Source: Bacilli bacterium
GTDB taxonomy: Bacteria > Bacillota_I > Bacilli_A > RF39 > UBA660
DNA: 6,177 nucleotides
Direction: 5' to 3'
Assembly: GCA_029004695.1 (NCBI GenBank)
Contig: JAQVZB010000053.1
Coordinates: 1-6,177, forward strand
In this document: positions 1-6,176 of the stretch, one piece after another
Position numbering within the stretch: the first letter of the stretch is position 1
How the letters are laid out: the number at the start of each line of letters is the position of its first letter
Notes under the pieces: model-generated
Told to the model about the DNA's origin: nothing
Databases searched by the model: none
What the model saw: only the letters and a program-made list of their open reading frames with translations
Translations under genes and position numbers: made by a program

Positions 1-1256
1 TTTTTATTTGTTTCAAATACATGTGTAAATGCGCCAGCAGCGAAAATAGTTAAATTTTTTGTATTAAATTTATATGCTTTTGAACCTACTCCAACTACAT
101 AATCAGCTCCTGATAAGAATTCTAACAAAGAATTTAATACGCCACGACCAGATACATCATTATTATTTGGACTTCCTTTTTTATCTATTTCATCAAGAAA
201 TACTATACCATGATTTTCGGCAAATTTAACTTTCTCTTCATGTGAAGAAAAAAATCCAGTAGTATTATTTACTAAATTATTTATAATATCTTCTAAATTA
301 CTGCCTACATAACCAGCTATAGTCAATTGTGAAGTAGGATTTTTTGTAAAAGGAAATTTTTGATGATAAACTTTTGATAAATATTTAATCATAGTTTCTA
401 CAATTAATGTCTTACCACATCCAGTTGGGCCAGTTAATAAAATTCTGGTTAGTTCTTCTTCAATATTTTCATTACCTTTTATTTTATTCATTATAAAAAT
501 GGTAATAATTTGTTTAACAGCTTCGTTTTGACCAATAACTCTTTCTGTAATATAATTATACATTTCTTCAATATTTATTTCTGTATATAATTTATCTGAA
601 TTATTATTTTCAATTGGTTTTATTTCATTCATAATATTTTCTGTAAATTGTTTTTCATTAATCTCTTCATCTTCATAATCTTGACTATTTTTATTTTCAA
701 AAGATTTAATTTTACTTTCAATTGATTTTTCATTAAATTTTTTTAATGCATCTTTTAATATATTAATATCATTTATTTTTAACAAATCATTAATATCATT
801 TTCACTAATTAAATTTGTTTTCGGGTCTAAATAAATTACATATTTTTTTTCTTCTTCGAAAGGAACAATATATTTATTTTCTATTTCTACTATTGGTATT
901 CCAACAATAAATATTTCTTTTATGTCATCCTCTTCTAAAATGAATCCTAACCATATATTATCATAATAGTAATCTTCCATTAGTTTTATCGATTCAAATT
1001 TAGATTGAGCCAAAAAGTTATCTATTAAATCTTCTTCAGAATAATAAAAACCAATACAATAAGTTTCTTCACTTCCAGAATCTATCATTTCAGCATCATG
1101 CATAGAATAATATGAATTATCATATTTATCAATAAATAAGCCGGAATTCTCATTAAAATTACCTTCTAAAATTGATATAGGCTTAAATAAATAAGTATTA
1201 GGATTTATGATTATTTTTTCCATTAAGATTGTATAGTGCTCATTTGGTTTTGTCAT
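1..1256 (-). CDS. ClpX/HslU-type AAA+ unfoldase-like ATPase with a non-ClpX N-terminal region (3' end beyond the window)
   Basis: An open frame runs from ATG at 1256-1254 to the left edge: 418 codons, C-terminus missing. Seen: residues about 235-418 form a Clp-type AAA+ core. It has ERVIGQNEAV at 238-247, Walker A GPTGCGKT at 276-283, the pore loop AGYVG at 314-318 exactly as in ClpX, Walker B IVFLDEID at 351-358, a VSGRGVLNSLLEFLSG segment matching the ClpX/HslU VSxEGVQxxLL block, and a sensor-1-like LTIFAAGAF at 402-410. Family knowledge: such proteins are cytoplasmic hexamers that unfold proteins and often feed ClpP. Odd: the N-terminal 230 residues have no CxxC zinc domain; they are acidic and aromatic-rich, followed by a charged, Asn-rich linker (about 180-225). 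The ClpX RKH loop is replaced by a short GSKAYKF. Whether it has an IGF ClpP-docking loop or a C-terminal domain cannot be seen. The start is chosen because a G5 ribosome binding site lies 8 nt upstream; Met12 is a poorer alternative. AAA+ class is secure, orthology to clpX is not. Confidence 0.88.
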   Translation of the reverse strand, partial: MTKPNEHYTILMEKIIINPNTYLFKPISILEGNFNENSGLFIDKYDNSYYSMHDAEMIDSGSEETYCIGFYYSEEDLIDNFLAQSKFESIKLMEDYYYDNIWLGFILEEDDIKEIFIVGIPIVEIENKYIVPFEEEKKYVIYLDPKTNLISENDINDLLKINDINILKDALKKFNEKSIESKIKSFENKNSQDYEDEEINEKQFTENIMNEIKPIENNNSDKLYTEINIEEMYNYITERVIGQNEAVKQIITIFIMNKIKGNENIEEELTRILLTGPTGCGKTLIVETMIKYLSKVYHQKFPFTKNPTSQLTIAGYVGSNLEDIINNLVNNTTGFFSSHEEKVKFAENHGIVFLDEIDKKGSPNNNDVSGRGVLNSLLEFLSGADYVVGVGSKAYKFNTKNLTIFAAGAFTHVFETNK

Positions 1257-1264
1257 TAAATCAG

Positions 1265-1269
1265 CCCCC
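1265..1269 (-). promoter_or_regulatory. G-run ribosome binding site of the ClpX-like gene
   Basis: On the minus strand AGCTGGGGGCTGATTTA precedes the ATG. The five Gs can pair with the anti-Shine-Dalgarno core CCUCC with one G-U wobble, at 8 nt spacing. It is one of only two such G runs in front of an ORF here and decides the start at 1256. Confidence 0.6.
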
Positions 1270-1289
1270 AGCTAATTAATATAAAATAT

Positions 1290-1318
1290 AGTATATATTT
1301 TGTTTATAATTTAATCAA
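1290..1318 (-). promoter_or_regulatory. sigma70-type promoter of the ClpX-like gene
   Basis: On the minus strand a -35 box TTGATT (1318-1313) is followed after exactly 17 nt by a -10 box TATACT (1295-1290). Matches to consensus are 4/6 and 5/6. Transcription would start near 1283, leaving a leader of about 27 nt. It lies wholly in the gap after the phosphatase stop codon, so the ClpX-like gene can be transcribed separately from rnr and the phosphatase. In such A+T-rich DNA chance -10 boxes are common; the exact spacing is the main support. Confidence 0.55.
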
Positions 1319-1341
1319 TACTTTTAAATATATTATATAAT

Positions 1342-2265
1342 TTAATAATTTATAGTCTTTTTTAATCGTAACTCGCTTTTTACTTGCTGCTTGTTATCTT
1401 TAAATTCGAATTTTTCATATAAAACTTCAAACTCGTCAGTTAATTCTTTAATTGTAAGAAATACAATCCCTAAATCTTTATCATACTTTAAACTTGGGAT
1501 TTGATATAATAATGCTCCATAATTATCAGAAATATTACTAATATGAAAATGCCCTTGACATATTATATGAGGCTCATTATAGGTTAAAAATCGAAATTCT
1601 TTATTTAATTTAATATTTGTTAGTTGTTTATTTTCTATACTTCCATGAGATAAATTAATATGTAAATTACCTATATTAATACAAGTAAATAAATTATTTA
1701 AAAAAAACATATTCTTACATTCTGATTCGATTAATTTTCCAATATTACATGAATCATGATACATAAATTTTAAATCATGATTACCGGTTATGAAATAAGT
1801 AGGAATTACATCAGGGTGATATTTTTTTAGTTGTTCAATAGAACCCTCTAATGTTCCGGTCCTTACTTTACGTTGATTATGTACTTCAGATATTGGGCCG
1901 TTCAATATGTCACCTAAATCAAAAACATAATCAACACCTCTTTTTACTGCTTCATTATAAGCATCGTTTATAAGATTTATTCTATCATCAGTATGATCAA
2001 TATGTTTATCACTAGTAAGCATTAATTTGAGTTTGGATTTCATATTTTCTAAATTATGAATTGTAAATTCTCTTTTACTATAAATAATTTTTGGTTTACC
2101 ATTTACATTTATAACAGGAGTTTTTTGATTACTGTTTAAATTTATTATATTTAAATAATCAAGTAATTCTTGTTCATTTAAATATAATTTATCTAAAATC
2201 ATCTCAAAACTATAATGTTTTAATATGAAGTAATGAATTATATTAATAATTTTATTTTTATTCAT
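1342..2265 (-). CDS. calcineurin-like metallophosphoesterase with an HTH-like N-terminus
   Basis: This 307-residue protein carries the full metal-ligand set of the calcineurin-type phosphoesterase fold: SDKH at 85-88 (Asp86, His88), LGD at 117-119 (Asp119), GNHD at 161-164, SHG at 206-208 (His207) and GHFH at 238-241. Family knowledge: these residues hold two divalent metals that hydrolyse phosphomono- or diesters; substrates range from nucleotides and nucleic acids to phosphoproteins, so the substrate here is unknown. Residues about 8-42 are helical with a pattern (FEMILDKLYLNEQELLDYL) resembling a helix-turn-helix, which suggests nucleic-acid contact but is only inference. No signal peptide or membrane segment is seen, so it is probably cytoplasmic. 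The gene overlaps the end of rnr by 8 bp (ATGAATAA). Its ribosome binding site AGGAAGT (2279-2273) lies inside rnr, indicating an operon with translational coupling and perhaps a shared role in RNA turnover. It ends 23 bp before the -35 box of the next promoter; no clear terminator is visible. Confidence 0.88.
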   Translation of the reverse strand: MNKNKIINIIHYFILKHYSFEMILDKLYLNEQELLDYLNIINLNSNQKTPVINVNGKPKIIYSKREFTIHNLENMKSKLKLMLTSDKHIDHTDDRINLINDAYNEAVKRGVDYVFDLGDILNGPISEVHNQRKVRTGTLEGSIEQLKKYHPDVIPTYFITGNHDLKFMYHDSCNIGKLIESECKNMFFLNNLFTCINIGNLHINLSHGSIENKQLTNIKLNKEFRFLTYNEPHIICQGHFHISNISDNYGALLYQIPSLKYDKDLGIVFLTIKELTDEFEVLYEKFEFKDNKQQVKSELRLKKTINY

Positions 2266-4360
2266 TTTGATTACTTCCTATAACTTTTTTTAAAATTTTG
2301 TTTTTTTCAGGTTTATTTGCTAATAATAAATTTATATAACTCATTTCTTTATTCGAACTATATATAATAACATCTACTATATCTCCCATTTTATAATTTT
2401 GATTATTGGTATAAATAGTATATGTTTTTTTATCAAAAAAAGCATTATTGAGATCTATTAATTTTACCAAACCTTCTATTCCATTATAAATATCAACATA
2501 AAAACCAAATTCAGATACGCTTGTTATTTTACCAGTAAAAGTTTCTCCAATATGGTTCTCCATATATTCAGCTGACTTCATTTTGTTAACTTCTCTTTCA
2601 CATTTATCAGCATTTTGTTCTTTTATTGAAGAGTGTCTCGAAGCTATTGTTAAATATTTTATCAGTGTATCATATCTTTCTTCATTATATAAAAAATTTT
2701 CTTTATTATATTTATCTAATAATCGATGAACTAATAAATCCGGATATCTTCTAATAGGACTAGTAAAATGAGTATAATTTTCTAGTGATAAACCAAAATG
2801 ACCAATGTTATTTACATCATAAACAGCTTTTTGCATACATCTAAGTAATAAATTAGAATATATTTCGTAATTAGGACTATCTTTTAATTCTTCTAAAATA
2901 GTTCTTATTACTTTTGGATGCATATTTTTAGGTATTTTTGATATTTTTTCTTTCATTAATTTTATAAATGCAAAAAATTCTTCTAACTTTTCGATATCTG
3001 GTTCGCCATGTGTTCGATATACAAATGGTAAATCCATGTAACTAATATGCGATGCAACTGTAATATTAGCTGCTATCATAAAATCCTCAATCAAATTTTC
3101 TGATTCGATTCTTTCTTTTTTTATTACATCTATAGCTTTGCCATTCTCATCAATAATAATCTTCATTTCTTTACTATCAAAATTTATGCTACCATTATTT
3201 TCACGCTTTTTTCTTAAAATATCAGACAATTTTTGCATACATTTTAAATCTTGTATAAAAGGTTCATATGAATAATCTTTATTTTTATTTTCTAAACAAT
3301 CATTTACTTTTTTATAAGTCATTCTTTTTTTTGAATTAATTACTGAATCAAATAACTCATAATTAACTAAATTACCTTTTTGATCAAATTCCATTAAACA
3401 ACTTTTAGTAAGCCGATCAACATTTTCATTTAATGAACATATTCCATTTGATAATAATGGTGGTAATTGAGGTATAACTCTATCAGCTAAATAACAACTA
3501 GTACCTCTTCGATAGGCTTCTTTATCTAGTTCACTATTTTCTTTAACATAGTGACTTACATCAGCAATATGAACTCCTAATAAATAATTACCGTTAGGTA
3601 AAACTTTTATTGATATAGCATCATCTAAATCTTTAGCATCATCACCATCAATTGTAAATATATTTTCATTTCTTAAATCTTTTCGATTTATTAGATCTCT
3701 TTCTATTACTTTATTTGGTATATTGTTAGCTTCATTTATTACTTCTTCAGAAAATACCGTTGCAATATCAAACATTACTGCTTTACTTAAAATATCAATT
3801 CCAGGATCATTAATATGGCCTATTACCTTTATTTCTTCAGCTTTATAAATATTTCCTTTTACTATAGGGCCAATTTTAACCGCAACTTTATGACCTTCAA
3901 CTATTAAAGTATCATTATTTACTAAAAGTAAAATATTTTTCTTTTTTGTATCATCAAGTTTTATATATTTTTGATTACCTATTACTATTACTTGTCCTAC
4001 TTCATAATTTTTTTCATGAGATAATATTTTTAAAACTTTACCTTCATTTTTGCCAATTAACTCTACAACAACATTATCTCCATTAATAGCATTTTTTAAG
4101 TTTATTTTATTTATTTGAATATCACTATTAACATATCCTATTCCATTTTTAAAAATTGTTATTTTTCCAAATATAAAAGCAGTTTTAGTATATTTATTTT
4201 TTCTAGTAACTCTTATTTTTAGCTCTTTTTCCAATTCGATTAAACATTCACATACATCTTTTAAATTTATATTAGCTTTTTTTGAAATATAAATTGCATC
4301 TATTGGATTTGGTTCATTATATATTATATTTAATATCTTGATCTTAATTTCTTCATTCAT
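2258..4360 (-). CDS. rnr: ribonuclease R (RNase II/RNB family 3'-5' exoribonuclease)
   Basis: A 700-residue processive, Mg-dependent 3'-to-5' exoribonuclease that in bacteria degrades structured mRNA and rRNA fragments in the cytoplasm. Domains in order: winged-helix-like N-terminus (about 5-55), two cold-shock-type RNA-binding domains (about 60-185, with FGKITIFKNGIGYV), RNB catalytic domain (about 230-545) and S1 domain (about 605-685, GETFTGKITSVSEFGFYVDI). The catalytic acidic motif IDGDDAKDLDDA at 237-248 supplies Asp238, Asp244, Asp246 and Asp247 at the spacing of the RNase II metal site. HFTSPIRRYPDL at 531-542 is the hallmark 3'-end-binding block. At 700 residues it is shorter than E. 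coli RNase R (813) and close to mycoplasmal versions; the lysine-rich C-terminal tail is nearly absent. The start is supported by GAGAGG at 4376-4371, 10 nt upstream. It is expressed behind a leader ORF and hairpin and co-transcribed with the phosphatase. There is no tryptophan in the whole protein. Confidence 0.96.
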   Translation of the reverse strand: MNEEIKIKILNIIYNEPNPIDAIYISKKANINLKDVCECLIELEKELKIRVTRKNKYTKTAFIFGKITIFKNGIGYVNSDIQINKINLKNAINGDNVVVELIGKNEGKVLKILSHEKNYEVGQVIVIGNQKYIKLDDTKKKNILLLVNNDTLIVEGHKVAVKIGPIVKGNIYKAEEIKVIGHINDPGIDILSKAVMFDIATVFSEEVINEANNIPNKVIERDLINRKDLRNENIFTIDGDDAKDLDDAISIKVLPNGNYLLGVHIADVSHYVKENSELDKEAYRRGTSCYLADRVIPQLPPLLSNGICSLNENVDRLTKSCLMEFDQKGNLVNYELFDSVINSKKRMTYKKVNDCLENKNKDYSYEPFIQDLKCMQKLSDILRKKRENNGSINFDSKEMKIIIDENGKAIDVIKKERIESENLIEDFMIAANITVASHISYMDLPFVYRTHGEPDIEKLEEFFAFIKLMKEKISKIPKNMHPKVIRTILEELKDSPNYEIYSNLLLRCMQKAVYDVNNIGHFGLSLENYTHFTSPIRRYPDLLVHRLLDKYNKENFLYNEERYDTLIKYLTIASRHSSIKEQNADKCEREVNKMKSAEYMENHIGETFTGKITSVSEFGFYVDIYNGIEGLVKLIDLNNAFFDKKTYTIYTNNQNYKMGDIVDVIIYSSNKEMSYINLLLANKPEKNKILKKVIGSNQNE

Positions 4361-4393
4361 TATTTAATTTCCTCTCAAATAAATTTTTTAATT

Positions 4394-4441
4394 AAAAAAA
4401 CTAGTTATATATTAAAAATTTTTTAATACATAAATCTAGTT
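4394..4441 (-). terminator. A/T-rich hairpin with T7 tract between leader ORF and rnr (possible attenuator)
   Basis: On the minus strand an outer arm AACTAG (4441-4436) pairs with CTAGTT (4404-4399), and inside it TATTAAAAA (4428-4420) pairs perfectly with TTTTTAATA (4418-4410). Seven Ts follow at 4400-4394. The geometry is that of an intrinsic terminator, but the stem holds only two G-C pairs, so strength is doubtful. It lies downstream of the only good promoter for rnr, and the leader ORF stop codon (4442-4440) overlaps its first arm. It could be an attenuator, or a chance palindrome in A/T-rich DNA. Confidence 0.4.
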
Positions 4442-4505
4442 AAGGCACAAAAAAATAATTATTTAAAATAATAAGATATTTATATTTTACTACATTAATT
4501 ATCAT
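4440..4505 (-). CDS. 21-residue leader peptide upstream of rnr
   Basis: A short ORF starts with ATG at 4505 and ends with TAA at 4442-4440. It begins MIINVVKYKYL and ends NNYFFVP: hydrophobic, with three Tyr and two Phe. Its ribosome binding site, AGGGGGGAT, is stronger than most in the window, 6 nt before the ATG, and the transcript from the promoter at 4534-4562 would begin only about 20 nt upstream. The stop codon overlaps the first arm of the hairpin at 4394-4441, so a ribosome ending translation here would cover that arm. This suggests a regulatory leader peptide rather than a functional protein. Function is inferred; a spurious ORF of this length cannot be excluded. Confidence 0.45.
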   Translation of the reverse strand: MIINVVKYKYLIILNNYFFVP

Positions 4506-4511
4506 GGTTAT

Positions 4512-4517
4512 CCCCCC
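4512..4517 (-). promoter_or_regulatory. G6 ribosome binding site of the leader ORF
   Basis: Six consecutive Gs on the minus strand (ATCAGGGGGGATAACC before the ATG) form a strong wobble-containing match to the anti-Shine-Dalgarno sequence. Such a run is very unlikely by chance in DNA this A/T-rich, and it is the best reason to think the leader ORF is translated. Confidence 0.5.
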
Positions 4518-4533
4518 TGATGATTATACATAG

Positions 4534-4562
4534 ATTATATCTTATAAACTAATTATTTACAA
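4534..4562 (-). promoter_or_regulatory. sigma70-type promoter for the leader ORF, rnr and phosphatase
   Basis: On the minus strand TTGTAA (4562-4557) is followed after exactly 17 nt by a perfect TATAAT (4539-4534). The start of transcription would be near 4527, giving an rnr leader of about 167 nt that includes the small ORF and hairpin. A second TATAAT at 4528-4523 lacks a matching -35 box. Confidence 0.6.
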
Positions 4563-4596
4563 CAATATTTAAAAATAAAATAAAATTTAATTATTA

Positions 4597-5973
4597 TTAT
4601 CTTTTTATTAAACTTTTTACTAATATTTTTTCGCCATTTTTCGCACCAGTACCAAGAGCAAGCAAATCAGTTTTGGTATTTTCTTCTAACCAATTTAAAT
4701 AATTTTTCAAATAACGATCAAAATAACAATCTTTGATATCTTTTTTTTCATGTTCATAATTTAAATTGAGATGTTGGAAAAAATTAAGATAAAGTCCATA
4801 TGGGTTATTTATCCGGCAATAATTAAATAATTGATTAATATCTAAATCACCAATTCTTCTTTCCATTTGCGTTACTGTTGTATATTCTGATAAATCTCTA
4901 ATCAAAAGATTATCTTTAGAATCCGAAAGCATGTCAAATAAGATTTTACTTTTATAATAATTATTACCTTTATTTTTATTTATTAATCTTTCAAGTTCTA
5001 AAGCTTCAAGTAAAGTTACTTCATTAAAATGAATCGCGCTTATATCCTTTCCAAATATTTGCTTAATGGCGATTTCATTAGATTCACTTAATAATTTTTC
5101 TACTTTTTCATTTGATAAACAATAATCATAAAGCTCTTCAATCCCTAGGTAAGGATATGTTCCTTGCATTGCCGATAAATTGATTTGCGTCCATGTTAAT
5201 GGAACTCCAGTTCCAAAATCACCTGTATATACAACTTTTCCCGTTTTTGTAATATTACTAATTCTAATTGGAAAAGGTCTAATAACCATAATTGTTTCTA
5301 ATTCTCTAGCAGCAGATATTCCACTATCAGCAAGTAATTGCGTAGTAGAAACATTTCTGCTTGTTGTGTAGCGTTTTTCTACATTATTGCCACTATGATT
5401 TAAACATAATCCGGTTCCTTGGGCCCCTTCTAATATTACATATTCATTAGGATTATCTAAATGTTTATATAGTCGATCTAAATATTCTTGTTCGGAAACA
5501 ACAATAGCATTTTTATATTTTTTAAAAAAGTTTAATGTTACATCTCTTAAAACTTTTTCTGCTAAACAAGCCCCACAACCTTTATAAGTAGATCCGGTTT
5601 TAATATGATCTTTTTCATATTGTTTATGTCTTTCTTCAACTAAAGGTACTAATTCATGAACATATATTTTTCGATCTTTTAATAAATGCTTATGTCTTTC
5701 ATATTCTTGAGCAAATGTCATCATATCAATTACTGAGCCAGGTCCAATAAATAATTCCGTTTTCGGATTAATAATTGATATGGGAATATTAGTAAAAATA
5801 AACTTTTCATTTTTTTCATTAACATAAGTATGTCCAGCATTTGGCATACAATTACTTATTGAAGCTCCTAAAGGAATTGTTATATCACTAGCTATTTCCC
5901 CTATTACTTTACCTTTACCACAACTTCCTATAGCACCATCTAAAATGGAAATAACATTTTTATTTAAGCTCAT
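4597..5973 (-). CDS. PurZ-like enzyme of the adenylosuccinate synthetase (PurA/PurZ) superfamily
   Basis: Canonical PurA joins IMP and aspartate using GTP to give adenylosuccinate; phage PurZ joins dGMP and aspartate to give the precursor of 2-aminoadenine (Z) deoxynucleotide. Family motifs seen: ILDGAIGSCGKGK at 10-22, NAGHT at 45-49 with the catalytic-acid His48, GSTYKGCGA at 127-135 (nucleotide-binding TTGRGIGPA region of PurA), EGAQG at 182-186, TTSRNVSTTQLLAD at 203-216, TTVTQMERRIG at 365-375 (counterpart of the PurA TTTGRxRR loop) and LGTGAKNGEK at 440-449 (base-binding STGP region). The key difference is Ser17 where PurA has its catalytic Asp (GDEGKGK), a change known from PurZ; the neighbouring Glu is Cys18. 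At 458 residues it exceeds E. coli PurA (432) and the shorter phage PurZ proteins, with extra sequence at about 275-360. The start has an excellent site, GGGAGG, 5 nt upstream. It has its own promoter and stands alone. Superfamily membership is near certain; the dGMP substrate is inference, and a divergent cellular PurA is the alternative. Confidence 0.9.
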   Translation of the reverse strand: MSLNKNVISILDGAIGSCGKGKVIGEIASDITIPLGASISNCMPNAGHTYVNEKNEKFIFTNIPISIINPKTELFIGPGSVIDMMTFAQEYERHKHLLKDRKIYVHELVPLVEERHKQYEKDHIKTGSTYKGCGACLAEKVLRDVTLNFFKKYKNAIVVSEQEYLDRLYKHLDNPNEYVILEGAQGTGLCLNHSGNNVEKRYTTSRNVSTTQLLADSGISAARELETIMVIRPFPIRISNITKTGKVVYTGDFGTGVPLTWTQINLSAMQGTYPYLGIEELYDYCLSNEKVEKLLSESNEIAIKQIFGKDISAIHFNEVTLLEALELERLINKNKGNNYYKSKILFDMLSDSKDNLLIRDLSEYTTVTQMERRIGDLDINQLFNYCRINNPYGLYLNFFQHLNLNYEHEKKDIKDCYFDRYLKNYLNWLEENTKTDLLALGTGAKNGEKILVKSLIKR

Positions 5974-5999
5974 ATAATCCTCCCACTTTATAAAAATTT

Positions 6000-6028
6000 A
6001 TTATAATATAACTTTATACTTGATGCAA
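6000..6028 (-). promoter_or_regulatory. sigma70-type promoter of the PurZ-like gene
   Basis: On the minus strand a perfect TATAAT (6005-6000) lies 17 nt downstream of TTGCAT (6028-6023), a weak -35 box matching only TTG. Transcription would start near 5993, about 20 nt before the ATG. The -35 box overlaps the distal arm of the upstream hairpin, so the previous gene's terminator and this promoter are packed together. Confidence 0.5.
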
Positions 6029-6056
6029 ATAAAAATAAGCCAATTGGCTCTTTTGC
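6025..6056 (-). terminator. terminator-like hairpin after the upstream gene
   Basis: The perfect palindrome AGCCAATTGGCT (6038-6049) is followed on the minus strand by TATTTTTATTT. Outer GCAAA (6056-6052) and TTTGC (6029-6025) can extend the stem around a T-rich internal bulge. It lies between the end of the upstream reading frame and the purZ-like promoter, as expected of an intrinsic terminator. The core stem is only four G/C-containing pairs plus a wobble, so efficiency is uncertain. Confidence 0.55.
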
Positions 6057-6107
6057 AAATTGAAACATTAAGTGTCCAGTGCCATGATATTAATTTTAAT
6101 TGATGAT

Positions 6108-6176
6108 CTATATTTCTAATTTTACCATATTTGAACTTTTATAATCAAACATAGGTCTTAAATAATTATTTAACCA
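6108..6176 (-). CDS. C-terminal end of an upstream gene (partial, unknown function)
   Basis: Reading in from the right edge on the minus strand, one frame stays open for 22 codons (starting WLNNYLRPMF and ending KLEI) and stops at TAG (6110-6108). The other two frames meet a stop within four codons. A terminator-like hairpin follows about 50 bp downstream, which suits the end of a gene. Too little is visible to name a family, and an open stretch of this length could arise by chance. Confidence 0.4.
   Translation of the reverse strand, partial: WLNNYLRPMFDYKSSNMVKLEI

Noticed and set aside
1319..1341. Palindromic ATTATATAAT after the phosphatase stop as a terminator
   Set aside because: It is a pure A/T palindrome with no G-C pair and no T tract on the minus strand, so it gives no support for termination.
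4410..4450. Possible extra promoter inside the rnr leader (TTGTGC and TATTAA, 16 nt apart)
   Set aside because: Both boxes are weak and the -10 match falls in the palindrome; A/T-rich DNA gives such matches often.
4523..4528. Second TATAAT upstream of the rnr leader ORF
   Set aside because: At 17 nt upstream there is only TAGTTT, a poor -35 box; the TATAAT at 4539-4534 with TTGTAA is the better choice.
5180..5371. 63-codon open reading frame on the plus strand
   Set aside because: It lies entirely inside the PurZ-like gene on the opposite strand, has no ribosome binding site that I can see and no recognisable domain; the hydrophobic look is a by-product of antisense reading.
6057..6107. Tiny ORF and A/T palindrome between the upstream gene and its terminator
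   Set aside because: The ORF has only five codons and the palindrome is short and pure A/T; neither rises above background.
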